A DNA stretch of 12,371 nucleotides from DATDEW01 sp046590205 (GTDB lineage: Bacteria > Bacteroidota > Ignavibacteria > Palsa-1295): NCBI GenBank assembly GCA_046590205.1, contig JBKJTT010000017.1, forward strand, positions 1 to 12,371. Reading direction: 5' to 3'. The notes beneath the pieces are model-generated. The model was not told where the DNA came from and searched no databases. It saw only the letters and a program-made list of their open reading frames with translations. The translations under genes were made by a program, and so were the position numbers. Within the stretch, counting starts at the first letter, position 1. Each line of letters begins with the position of its first letter. Positions 1 through 6,933 of the stretch are shown here, piece by piece.

Positions 1-90
1 CCGATGATGATACCAGGCATCGGTAACTTTGTATCATTCTATGATACCGAAGGCAACCGTGCAAGTATGTTACAACCACTAATGCAATAA
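1..90 (+). CDS. VOC (glyoxalase/PhnB-like) family protein, C-terminal end only
   Basis: The window opens inside a reading frame of 29 residues that ends with TAA at 88-90. The peptide reads IPGIGNFVSFYDTEGNRASM followed by LQPLMQ. This is the usual last beta strands of vicinal oxygen chelate proteins, where the 'FxDxEGN' turn precedes the final strand. The fold makes small dimeric metal-dependent enzymes or binding proteins; substrate cannot be inferred from this tail. Only 6 bp separate it from the next gene, also a VOC-type protein, so the two are probably one operon. The start lies outside the window. Confidence 0.7.
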   Translation, partial: PMMIPGIGNFVSFYDTEGNRASMLQPLMQ

Positions 91-96
91 ACAATA

Positions 97-552
97 ATGA
101 ACAAGATAACACCATTCTTAATGTTTGAAAGCGGTGCAGGGGAAGCGATGGACTTCTATGCATCTGTCTTTAAAAACTCAAAGATCATCAGCAAAATAAC
201 AGGACCGGGCGAGATGACCGTCGGCACTATAGAAATAGAAGGGCAGACGATCCAAACCTATGACGGCGGTACGTATTTCAAGTTCTCCGAGGCAAGCTCC
301 TTTATGGTAAGCTGCTCCACGCAAGAGGAAGTAGATTACTACTGGAATGCCTTCATTGCAGGTGGTGGTAAAGAATCAATGTGCGGATGGCTCTCTGATA
401 AGTGGGGCGTCTCATGGCAGATCATCCCGACACGGCTCATGGAGATAGTCGGGCATCCCGACCGCGAAAAAGCAAACAGAGGTATTCAGGCAATGCTTCA
501 GATGAAAAAGATCATCATTGCCGATCTCGAAGCAGCGTTCGAAGGTAATTAA
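97..552 (+). CDS. VOC family protein, PhnB / 3-demethylubiquinone-methyltransferase-like
   Basis: A 151-residue cytoplasmic protein starting MNKITPFLMFES, the typical opening of the PhnB-like branch of the vicinal oxygen chelate superfamily (Pfam 3-dmu-9_3-mt type). Family hallmarks visible are 'AMDFYASVFKNSKI' near residue 17, 'TYFKFSEASSFMVSC' near 60-73, 'CGWLSDKWGVSWQIIPT' near 96-112, and a C-terminal 'QAMLQMKKIIIADLEAAFEG'. Length fits the family, although the loop after 'SKI' is short. Despite the Pfam name, members are not shown to be methyltransferases, and the substrate is unknown. ATG at 97 is the only sensible start. It follows the previous VOC gene by 6 bp. Confidence 0.9.
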   Translation: MNKITPFLMFESGAGEAMDFYASVFKNSKIISKITGPGEMTVGTIEIEGQTIQTYDGGTYFKFSEASSFMVSCSTQEEVDYYWNAFIAGGGKESMCGWLSDKWGVSWQIIPTRLMEIVGHPDREKANRGIQAMLQMKKIIIADLEAAFEGN

Positions 553-563
553 TATTTCTTATT

Positions 564-587
564 CCCCCTCCACAAATGTGGAGGGGG
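564..587. repeat. GC-rich perfect palindrome after the VOC gene
   Basis: Arms CCCCCTCCAC (564-573) and GTGGAGGGGG (578-587) form a perfect 10-bp stem with loop AAAT. It is followed by TTAGGGGGAGG, which repeats part of the arm sequence. There is no T-run on either side, so a classical intrinsic terminator is not supported. It looks like a small dispersed REP-type palindrome, 12 bp after the stop codon. It could still stabilise the mRNA 3' end. Confidence 0.6.
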
Positions 588-622
588 TTAGGGGGAGGCT
601 CTTAACATACCTATCACACATC

Positions 623-691
623 ATGAACAAAGAACCTGTCTTTCAAACCCGAGAAGCTTTCAGGTCGGTGTCTCATTTTTATTTGAGTTAG
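623..691 (+). pseudogene. possible N-terminal relic of a small gene cut at the fibre-unit boundary
   Basis: An ATG at 623 opens a 22-codon frame, MNKEPVFQTREAFRSVSHFY then LS, ending TAG at 689-691. 'MNKEPV' resembles the start of SRPBCC/AHSA1 proteins, which often sit beside VOC genes in Bacteroidota, but too few residues remain to assign it. The homology shared by the two fibre-gene units begins at 676, inside this frame, so an original gene may have been interrupted there. It could equally be a chance short ORF. Apart from this, 588-675 shows nothing recognisable. Confidence 0.18.
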
Positions 692-697
692 GCATAC

Positions 698-709
698 CTG
701 GCATGCCAG
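698..709. promoter_or_regulatory. palindrome upstream of the first fibre promoter
   Basis: CTGGCATGCCAG is a perfect 12-bp palindrome ending 8 bp before the -33 element. The duplicated copy at 2586-2597 reads CTGGTATGCCAG; it loses one central pair but keeps the outer arms and gains flanking AT/AT, so hairpin-forming ability is preserved. It could be an operator or a structural site. No binding protein can be named. Confidence 0.35.
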
Positions 710-717
710 AAATATGC

Positions 718-753
718 TTTTGAAAAATTAAATGTAGAATATGTGTAATTTTG
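718..753 (+). promoter_or_regulatory. Bacteroidetes-type promoter of the first fibre gene
   Basis: A TTTTG element at 718-722 and TAATTTTG at 746-753 match the TTG / TAnnTTTG consensus of the Bacteroidetes primary sigma factor, with a 23-bp spacer at the long end of the usual range. Transcription would start near 758, giving a leader of about 50 nt before the ATG at 809. The same sequence is present unchanged before the second fibre gene. Confidence 0.6.
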
Positions 754-808
754 TGGAAATTCTGAAGTTTATTACCAGTTGTATTCTATAATCTATTCAA
801 ACAACCGC

Positions 809-2506
809 ATGAAAAACAGCATACTCTCACGTGCAATTGCCCTTGCACTCTTTACACTTTTGTCATTGAACGCCTTCGCACAGCGCACAGGCGGATTTAG
901 GGAAATTGATCTTGACGACAACGCAGGAGGTATTACCTATCTTACCGCTTTAGGTGGTTCACTTGGTATCAACGGGATGGATGTACTGCCTGACCCATGC
1001 GCTATCCTTGATCTTAACAGCACGACAAAGGGACTTCTTATCCCTCGTATGACAGGCGCGCAGGTAAGCGCACTATGTGCGGTGCCGGGTATGCTTGCAT
1101 ACAACACCACAACGAACAACTTTGAGTACTTCAACGGTGGTTCATGGGCTACGATCATCTCGACCGGCGCATGGGGTATCGGAGGTAATGACAACATCAC
1201 GACAGATGGTGTAGATAACCTCCTTGGTACAATGAATACGTCAGCGTACTATCCGTATCAGCTTATGGTTGGTGGTAATCGTATCGTACGATACGAGATT
1301 AATAATAACATCATTGGCGGCAGTCCATCAAATTTTATTGATGCATCAATAGCTTCAAACAGTGTCATTGCCGGCGGACTAAATAATACAATAAATGCGA
1401 GTGGTAGTTTCATCGGCGGTGGCGAGTCTAACCTAGCTACGCAGACTACAACTGTAGTCGTTGGTGGATATGACAATACAGCGTCAAACTATGGTGCATT
1501 TGTTGGCGGTGGCGGTTATGATGGAGTTGCATTTGTAGGTAACACCGCATCTGGACAAGGATCAGTTGTTGTTGGAGGGCTTGGTAATATAGCCAACGGC
1601 GTCGGGTCATTTGTCGGCGGTGGTGGTATCGGTGGTGTCGGCGGCGGTCTTATTGCCGGAAATCAGGCAACAGGTTTGATATCAGGTGTTGTCGGCGGAT
1701 ATAATAATATCGCTAATAATAATCTTACGTTCGTTGGTGGTGGTGCAAATAATACTGCATCAGGGATAAGTTCTATAGTTGCTGGTGGTGTGGTTAACTC
1801 TGCTATCGGATATCGCTCTGCAATACCCGGTGGTGCACGCTTGAGTGTAGGTGATAACTCATTCGGATTTAATGGTGAGAATACAGCGGGTTTGGTTACA
1901 GATCCACCATCTCTTATCACAAATATTACTGCATTCCCTTTTACTGCATATTTCGGAAATGTTGATCTGTGGATAGGTAACACAACAAGTAGTGCAAAAG
2001 CACTTCGTTTTTATGAAAGTAATGCATCACTTACCTATGCAGGTACAAATTATGCAGCGATCAAATCTCCGGCTGCTCTTGCTGCTGACTATACATTGAC
2101 ACTTCCTGGTGATGACGGTAACGACGGTCAAGCACTTATCACTGACGGTACAGGTACACTTTCATGGGGTAATAACCTCAAGAACACAACTGGCGCTGCT
2201 TTGCAGATCGGTACTGCGGCAACTGCGAACGGATTTACGGTTCATGCAAGCAACCTTGTAACCAATAATGCTGGCGCAGCACCAGCTCCGGCGAATGGAC
2301 ATTCTGTCTATACATATACCGGCACAGCGTATGCCGGAGCAGCGACCCTTCCCGGCGTAGCGACGACAGGGAAGATCGTAAGCGTCATAAATGGTACAGG
2401 CGGGGCTATTTTGGTAGCAGTTGCAGGTGGCAACTATACCATTAATGTTAATCGCGCAGCACAGTTCATCTCGAATGGTACCAACTGGTATCCGCTTTCG
2501 AACTAA
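809..2506 (+). CDS. secreted glycine-rich repeat fibre protein, tail-fibre/YadA-head-like (copy 1)
   Basis: A 565-residue exported protein. ATG 809 is preferred over the ATG at 779 because it yields a clean signal peptide (KNSILSR positive end, hydrophobic core, cleavage at AFA|Q, residue 24) and aligns with the paralogue start. Residues 25-165 are a conserved N-domain with 'ILDLNSTTKGLLIPRM' and 'GMLAYNTTTNNFEYFNGGSW', common in Bacteroidota surface and phage-fibre-like proteins. Residues about 166-347 carry repeats of roughly 15 residues such as 'NTASG-GSVVVGGLGNIANG', resembling the YadA/Hep_Hag beta-roll head. The C-terminal part has 'DYTLTLPGDDGNDGQALITD' and ends 'QFISNGTNWYPLSN', like tail-fibre tips. 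No YadA barrel anchor and no clear type IX sorting domain are seen, so attachment and function (adhesion or structure) are inferred. Confidence 0.8.
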   Translation: MKNSILSRAIALALFTLLSLNAFAQRTGGFREIDLDDNAGGITYLTALGGSLGINGMDVLPDPCAILDLNSTTKGLLIPRMTGAQVSALCAVPGMLAYNTTTNNFEYFNGGSWATIISTGAWGIGGNDNITTDGVDNLLGTMNTSAYYPYQLMVGGNRIVRYEINNNIIGGSPSNFIDASIASNSVIAGGLNNTINASGSFIGGGESNLATQTTTVVVGGYDNTASNYGAFVGGGGYDGVAFVGNTASGQGSVVVGGLGNIANGVGSFVGGGGIGGVGGGLIAGNQATGLISGVVGGYNNIANNNLTFVGGGANNTASGISSIVAGGVVNSAIGYRSAIPGGARLSVGDNSFGFNGENTAGLVTDPPSLITNITAFPFTAYFGNVDLWIGNTTSSAKALRFYESNASLTYAGTNYAAIKSPAALAADYTLTLPGDDGNDGQALITDGTGTLSWGNNLKNTTGAALQIGTAATANGFTVHASNLVTNNAGAAPAPANGHSVYTYTGTAYAGAATLPGVATTGKIVSVINGTGGAILVAVAGGNYTINVNRAAQFISNGTNWYPLSN

Positions 2507-2531
2507 GGCACAGAAAATACTATTTTTCTCC

Positions 2532-2568
2532 AAGGCAGCCATTTTCAATCGAAAATGGCTGCCTTTTT
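2532..2568 (+). terminator. intrinsic terminator of the first fibre gene
   Basis: A perfect stem pairs 2532-2546 with 2551-2565 around loop AATC, core AGGCAGCC/GGCTGCCT, followed by a T-run to 2568. It lies 26 bp after the stop codon. The T-run is also the first base block of the second duplicated unit. Confidence 0.9.
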
Positions 2569-3188
2569 ATTTGAGTTAGGCGCATCTGGTATGCCAGATT
2601 AATGCTTTTGAAAAATTAAATGTAGAATATGTGTAATTTTGTGGAAATTCTGAAGTTTATTACTAGTCGTATTCTACAATCTATTCAAACAACCGCATGA
2701 AAAACAGCATACTCTCACGTGCAATTGCCCTTGCACTCTTTACGTTTTTGTCATTGAACGCCTTCGCACAGCGCACAGGCGGATTTAGGGAAATTGATCT
2801 TGACGACAACGCAGGAGGTATTACCTATCTTACTGCTTTAGGTGGTTCGCTTGGTATCAACGGGATGGATGTGCTTCCTGACCCTTGCGCATTACTCGAT
2901 CTTAATTCAACAACAAAGGGACTTCTTATCCCACGTATGACGGGCGCGCAGGTAAGCGCACTGTGTGCGGTGCCGGGTATGCTTGCATACAACACCACAA
3001 CGAACAACTTTGAGTACTTCAACGGTGGTTCATGGGCTACGATCATCTCGACCGGCGCATGGGGTATCGGAGGAAATGATAACATCACGACCGACGGAGT
3101 CGATAACCTCCTTGGTACGATGAATACATCAACGTACTATCCATTTCAGCTTATGGTTGGTGGTAATCGTATCGTGCGCTATGAGATG
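2564..3188 (+). repeat. direct repeat copy 2: promoter plus fibre N-terminal region
   Basis: Second copy of the 676-1300 segment, offset 1888 bp. The homology starts exactly in the T-run of the preceding terminator and ends where the glycine-rich repeats begin. Protein differences over the first about 165 residues are few: L17F, I66L, A146T, Y149F and two near the end. Confidence 0.9.
2606..2641 (+). promoter_or_regulatory. Bacteroidetes-type promoter of the second fibre gene
   Basis: TTTTG at 2606-2610 and TAATTTTG at 2634-2641 with a 23-bp spacer are identical to the first fibre promoter, including the spacer. Strict conservation here, while nearby bases vary, supports function. Predicted leader is about 50 nt to the ATG at 2697. 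Confidence 0.6.
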
Positions 3189-5294
3189 AACCGGATCATT
3201 GGTGGTGATGTATCCAATAGTATTTCCGGTGCCTCAAATTATGCGGTAATTGCCGGTGGCGGCTCACCTGGATTTACGAACATGATCACAGGCGGTGATT
3301 ATGGTACAATTAGCGGTGGCGGAGCTAATGTAGTGTCAGCGCAAACGGGTACTGTTGGCGGCGGTGGATATAACCAAGCTACAGCATTTCGTGCAACAGT
3401 CGCCGGAGGTGCCGGTAATACAGCATCAGGACAGGGTTCATTTGTTGGTGGCGGTGAAACCGGTGTTTCATTAGGTGCCAATAACACTGCAGGCGGTACT
3501 AATTCTGTTGTTGTTGGTGGGCAGACCAATTCAGCCAACTCTAATTATTCTTTTATTGGCGGCGGCGTTAGTAATACTACCAATGGACCTTTCGGTTACC
3601 ATGTGATTTCAGGTGGACTCGGAAACACGATATCCTCTACTGGTGATCACTTCTCGACGATCGGTGGCGGCAGTGGTAACTATATAGATGGTTACGGTGG
3701 ATATGCAACGATCGCAGGTGGTTCGAGTAATCATGCTTCCGGTTTTGCATCTGCAATTGCGGGTGGTCATACGAATAGTGCACTTAGCAACGAGGCATTT
3801 GTCGGTGCAGGTACTTCGAATGTTGCATCCGGTTTTCGATCTGCAATTGTAGGTGGTATCGGGAATAGCGCAAGTGCACAGCACACTATAATTGGTGGCG
3901 GCTCTTCAAATAGAGTAACTGACGATCACGGATTTGTAGGCGGCGGTCAGAGTAACCAAGCTGGTAATAATTCTGCTCCGACGAATGATCGCACACATGC
4001 AGTAGTTGGCGGTGGACAGGGCAATACAGCCAGTGGACAACATTCAGTTATCGGCGGTGGTCTCCTTAACCTCGCAAGCGGTATCCAATCATTTGTCGGC
4101 GGCGGGCAGAATAACAGGCCGACGACGAACAACGCAACCATCGGTGGTGGTGTCAATAACCTTGCAAGCGGTATGGGTTCATTTATTGGCGGCGGCGGAT
4201 TTGACGGTGCAATTACAAGTGGTAATACAGCATCAGGCGGCGCATCAGTTGTCGGTGGTGGTATCACAAATCAGGCAAGCGGAATCCAATCATTTGTTGG
4301 CGGTGGGCAGAATAACAGGGCAACGACCAATAATGCTACTATCGGCGGTGGTGTAAATAATCTTGCAAACGGAATGGGCTCGACCATTGGCGGCGGCGGA
4401 TTTGATGGTGGTCTTGTTAGCGGCAATACTGCCTCAGGCGGTGGTTCAACTGTTGCCGGAGGACTCAATAATATAACAAGTGGTCTTCAGTCATTTATTG
4501 GTGGCGGCTCGGCAAATAGAGCGACGCTCAATAACGCAACCGTTTCAGGCGGCCATGCGAATATGGCAAGCAATCATGGCGCGTTTGTCGGTGGTGGCGG
4601 ATGGGATGGTACATTCATAGATGGGAATACTGCTTCAGGACATGTTTCTGTCGTCACAGGCGGTCGCAAAAATACGGCATCCAGTTATGCATCGACTGTA
4701 GGTGGTGGATATAATAACCAAGCAACATCTACCTATAATACCGTTTCAGGCGGAACCGAAAATAACGCTTCAGGTGCGATTGCCACGATTTCAGGTGGAA
4801 GCAATAACACCGCAAGCGGTACTCTTTCTACAGTTGTCGGAGGTTTGACTGCTAATGCTACTCTCTATGGTCAAGTTGCACATGCATCAGGTCCTTTCGC
4901 AGCAAATGGTGATGCTCAAACATCTGTCATGACCGTTCGCCGCAGCACAACCGATGCGACAGCGAACGTCGAGTTGTTCCTTGATGGTGCTGTTGCACGT
5001 ATGTCAATCCCATCAGGTGCAACATGGAGCTATCGCGCTTTGGTAACGGCGAAAACATCTGCCGGTGCATCAGCAGGGTATCAGATCGTTGGGCTTATTG
5101 AGAACATCGCTGGCACGACAGCGTTTGTCGGCGCACCAATTGTTACTGTTCTCGGCGAGGACGTTGCGGCATGGGATTGCACAGCAACTGCTGATAATGC
5201 AAACGATGCACTCGTGGTAAATGTAACAGGTGCCGCTGCGACAACGATACGTTGGGTAGCGCGCATTGACCTAACGCAGCTTACATTCAACTAA
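2697..5294 (+). CDS. secreted glycine-rich repeat fibre protein, tail-fibre/YadA-head-like (copy 2, long)
   Basis: An 865-residue paralogue of the preceding gene. It has the same signal peptide (cleavage AFA|Q24) and N-domain to about residue 165. Residues about 166-720 form a long tract of roughly 15-17-residue repeats of the form 'SxxxGGGxNNxASG', predicted to fold as a stacked beta-roll like YadA/Hep_Hag heads. Three tandem 67-residue higher-order units occupy residues 463-663. The last about 130 residues ('MTVRRSTTDATANVELFLDG', 'AEDVAAW'-like 'GEDVAAWDC', final 'IRWVARIDLTQLTFN') form a compact domain often found at the end of such GG-repeat and phage-tail-like proteins; it is unrelated to the C-terminus of copy 1. 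No membrane anchor or sorting signal is obvious. Surface fibre or adhesin role is inference. Confidence 0.82.
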   Translation: MKNSILSRAIALALFTFLSLNAFAQRTGGFREIDLDDNAGGITYLTALGGSLGINGMDVLPDPCALLDLNSTTKGLLIPRMTGAQVSALCAVPGMLAYNTTTNNFEYFNGGSWATIISTGAWGIGGNDNITTDGVDNLLGTMNTSTYYPFQLMVGGNRIVRYEMNRIIGGDVSNSISGASNYAVIAGGGSPGFTNMITGGDYGTISGGGANVVSAQTGTVGGGGYNQATAFRATVAGGAGNTASGQGSFVGGGETGVSLGANNTAGGTNSVVVGGQTNSANSNYSFIGGGVSNTTNGPFGYHVISGGLGNTISSTGDHFSTIGGGSGNYIDGYGGYATIAGGSSNHASGFASAIAGGHTNSALSNEAFVGAGTSNVASGFRSAIVGGIGNSASAQHTIIGGGSSNRVTDDHGFVGGGQSNQAGNNSAPTNDRTHAVVGGGQGNTASGQHSVIGGGLLNLASGIQSFVGGGQNNRPTTNNATIGGGVNNLASGMGSFIGGGGFDGAITSGNTASGGASVVGGGITNQASGIQSFVGGGQNNRATTNNATIGGGVNNLANGMGSTIGGGGFDGGLVSGNTASGGGSTVAGGLNNITSGLQSFIGGGSANRATLNNATVSGGHANMASNHGAFVGGGGWDGTFIDGNTASGHVSVVTGGRKNTASSYASTVGGGYNNQATSTYNTVSGGTENNASGAIATISGGSNNTASGTLSTVVGGLTANATLYGQVAHASGPFAANGDAQTSVMTVRRSTTDATANVELFLDGAVARMSIPSGATWSYRALVTAKTSAGASAGYQIVGLIENIAGTTAFVGAPIVTVLGEDVAAWDCTATADNANDALVVNVTGAAATTIRWVARIDLTQLTFN
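4083..4685 (+). repeat. three tandem 201-bp units inside the long fibre gene
   Basis: Units begin at 4083, 4284 and 4485, exactly 201 bp (67 codons) apart. Each runs 'IQSFVGGGQNNR-TTNNATI', 'GGGVNNLASGMGS', 'GGGGFDG', 'SGNTASGG'. Units 1 and 2 are nearly identical in protein with mostly third-position changes; unit 3 is more divergent (LQSFIGGGSANRATLNNATV, GGWDG). The in-frame multiple suggests expansion by unequal recombination. Confidence 0.85.
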
Positions 5295-5315
5295 GAAGTA
5301 GTTTTCTTCAAATAC

Positions 5316-5345
5316 AAAAGGCAGAGCATTCGCTCTGCCTTTTTT
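5316..5345 (+). terminator. intrinsic terminator of the second fibre gene
   Basis: Arms 5316-5327 and 5332-5343 (core AAAGGCAGAGC) pair perfectly around loop ATTC and end in a T-run. It lies 22 bp after the stop codon, with the same layout as the terminator after the first fibre gene but a different stem sequence. Confidence 0.9.
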
Positions 5346-5375
5346 ATGTCAAATAACTTTTTCTCGCTTCTGCCG

Positions 5376-5383
5376 TATCTTTG
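5376..5383 (+). promoter_or_regulatory. -7 element of the metallo-hydrolase promoter
   Basis: TATCTTTG matches TAnnTTTG and lies 21 bp before the GTG at 5405, just downstream of the preceding terminator. A clear TTG -33 element is not visible; the region 5355-5365 is only T-rich. It implies a very short leader of about 15-20 nt. Confidence 0.45.
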
Positions 5384-5404
5384 TATCTCTAATACAAACT
5401 ACCT

Positions 5405-6460
5405 GTGCTTGTTACAATACTTGCAATTCTTCTCTCGCTTGTGGGGCTGTTCTTTCTCGGGGTGTATATCATCGGGAATAAGATGCTCTCGGTGTCGCCG
5501 TATCAAGGACCAACCAGCGATCATTTCGACGGGAAGAAATTTTTTAACCGGGGTAAACGAGCTGGGGGTTCGTTAAGAGATGTTTTGCGTTGGCAGATGG
5601 ATAGAAACCGTGTCCGAGGTGAGTGGAAAGTAGTGAATAATCCGCCCGGTGAGAAACCACCAGCTCGTGTTGAAGGCAATGAACTACGTATCACGTTCAT
5701 CGGTCATGCGACCGTTCTCATCCAGACACAAGGACTAAACATCATCACTGATCCTGTTTATGGCGAGCGTGCAGGACCGTATTCATGGGCAGGTCCGAAA
5801 CGCTTCAAGCGTCCGGGTATTAGGTTTGAAGATTTGCCGAAGATAGATATTATCTTGCTTTCACATAACCATTACGATCATCTTGAGCCTGTAACTCTGA
5901 AACGTATTGAAGCGCGCGACTGCTCTCGTATAATTACATCGCTCGGTGTGTCATTGTTTTTAGAGCAGAAAAACATTACACACTCTACCGAACTTGATTG
6001 GTGGGAGATTCATGAAGTATGTAATGATGTCAGAATTCACTGCGTACCTGCTCGGCATTTCTCGGGACGCGGAACAGTTGACCGCAACACGACGCTGTGG
6101 TCGGGGTTTGTACTTGAAACATCAGGTGGCAACATCTACTTCGCCGCTGATACCGGATACGATGATCTCATCTTCAAACAAATAGGCATTACCTTTGGCG
6201 AGATGCGAGCATCTATTATACCTATCGGCGCATATACGCCGCGTTGGTTCATGTCACCTGTGCATGTTGACCCTGAGCAGGCAGTGATGATACATCAGGA
6301 TGTCCGCAGCCGCAAGAGTTTGGGTATCCACTGGGGCACATTCCGCCTCGCCGATGAAGGTATGTACGACCCGCCAAAAGCATTGAAAGCATCACTTGCG
6401 AAAGCAGGATTAGCGGAGGATTCTTTCCTTGCGGTAGAGGAAGGGGAGTATATATCCTAA
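5405..6460 (+). CDS. NAPE-PLD-like metallo-beta-lactamase-fold hydrolase
   Basis: A 351-residue MBL-fold protein closely resembling N-acylphosphatidylethanolamine phospholipase D. Residues 2-24 are a hydrophobic helix, so it is probably anchored to the membrane. Visible family motifs are 'GHATVLIQTQG' (H101), 'TDPVYGERAGPYSWAGPKRF' (115-134), the zinc motif HNHYDH (154-159), 'ELDWWE' (196-201), H218, 'FAADTGYD' (D249), 'IPIGAYTPRWFM' (272-283), 'HVDPEQAV' and 'IHWGTF' (H309). These supply both zinc sites as in human NAPE-PLD (H154, H156, H218, D249; D158, H159, H309). The family hydrolyses N-acyl ethanolamine phospholipids; the bacterial substrate is not established. GTG at 5405 is the first start after an in-frame stop at 5390 and is needed to keep the helix. 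It ends 67 bp before the lipoprotein gene. Confidence 0.9.
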   Translation: MLVTILAILLSLVGLFFLGVYIIGNKMLSVSPYQGPTSDHFDGKKFFNRGKRAGGSLRDVLRWQMDRNRVRGEWKVVNNPPGEKPPARVEGNELRITFIGHATVLIQTQGLNIITDPVYGERAGPYSWAGPKRFKRPGIRFEDLPKIDIILLSHNHYDHLEPVTLKRIEARDCSRIITSLGVSLFLEQKNITHSTELDWWEIHEVCNDVRIHCVPARHFSGRGTVDRNTTLWSGFVLETSGGNIYFAADTGYDDLIFKQIGITFGEMRASIIPIGAYTPRWFMSPVHVDPEQAVMIHQDVRSRKSLGIHWGTFRLADEGMYDPPKALKASLAKAGLAEDSFLAVEEGEYIS

Positions 6461-6527
6461 ACCGCCTATGAATTCATTCGTGGGCGATTTTCGTTTACAA
6501 TTCGCATTGATTTTCTATTATTTATAT

Positions 6528-6929
6528 ATGAACCACCTTCGAGTTGTATCTGCCGTATTTGTCCTTATGCTGGGCGTTGTATTTGTTTCATGTGATTCGG
6601 AAGACCCGCCGACTGACGGAAGCACATTGAGTCTTGCTCCTGAAACACTGACCTTTGCAAAAGGTGATACATCTGCCGCAACAACACTAGGTTTAAGCTG
6701 CGGCTGCGGATTTACCGTTGTAGTAACATCTGTAACAGGTGGTACTGCAAATGATACCTCACGGCTCAGTGCAGTGGGTAATTTGTCAACGTTGTTGACC
6801 GAACATAACATCCGCTTCGCGGATACCTCAAAACATGCAACATCACCGGTTACATTTACCGTGGCTCTTACTGCAACCAAAAAGGATTTAACCTACACGA
6901 AGAATGTGGTCGTGAACGTGACTCAATAA
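6528..6929 (+). CDS. small putative lipoprotein
   Basis: A 133-residue protein starting MNHLRVVSAVFVLMLGVVFVSC, a short lipoprotein signal peptide with the lipid-attachment Cys at residue 22 followed by DSEDPPTDGS. The ATG at 6528 is chosen because the in-frame ATG at 6468 would put 20 residues ahead of the signal. The mature part 'LSLAPETLTFAKGDTSAATTL' ... 'VTFTVALTATKKDLTYTKNV' looks like one all-beta Ig-like or BACON-like domain, but no family can be assigned firmly. It should be anchored in the outer or inner membrane facing the periplasm. The stop TAA (6927-6929) is directly followed by the permease frame, so the two are probably co-transcribed. Confidence 0.7.
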   Translation: MNHLRVVSAVFVLMLGVVFVSCDSEDPPTDGSTLSLAPETLTFAKGDTSAATTLGLSCGCGFTVVVTSVTGGTANDTSRLSAVGNLSTLLTEHNIRFADTSKHATSPVTFTVALTATKKDLTYTKNVVVNVTQ

Positions 6930-6933
6930 ATCA

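Larger units (their letters stand above)
676..1300 (+). repeat. direct repeat copy 1: promoter plus fibre N-terminal region
   Basis: This stretch is repeated at 2564-3188 at a constant offset of 1888 bp: the T-run, the CTGGCATGCCAG palindrome, the promoter, the leader and the first about 165 codons all align without net length change. Similarity fades near 1300, where the glycine-rich repeats begin. Some codon runs differ by several synonymous changes (around 1010-1030) while others are identical, so the duplication is not very recent or has been partly homogenised. Confidence 0.9.

Noticed and set aside
564..600. GC-rich hairpin after the VOC gene as an intrinsic terminator
   Set aside because: No T-run follows on either strand; it is better called a palindromic repeat.
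779..808. ATG at 779 as start of the first fibre gene
   Set aside because: It would put MYSIIYSNNR before a typical signal peptide; the paralogue starts at the position equivalent to 809, and 779 is only about 20 bp from the predicted transcription start.
3195..4860. Regular spacing of GG-rich motifs considered as a CRISPR-like or other DNA-level array
   Set aside because: The period is codon-based, repeats vary at third positions, and the reading frame stays open throughout, so it is a protein repeat.
937..5290. Many open frames on the opposite strand and in other frames across the fibre genes (for example 937-1200, 1663-1983, 3947-4267, 4006-4356)
   Set aside because: They are by-products of the GGT/GGC-rich repeats; the minus-strand products are low-complexity proline-rich strings and have no signals of their own.
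5346..5576. 76-codon frame starting right after the fibre terminator
   Set aside because: It overlaps the metallo-hydrolase in another frame and its product is not protein-like; the GTG 5405 frame has clear family motifs.
6468..6527. ATG at 6468 as start of the lipoprotein
   Set aside because: The lipoprotein signal begins at MNHLRVV (6528), and the extension would place it 20 residues inside.
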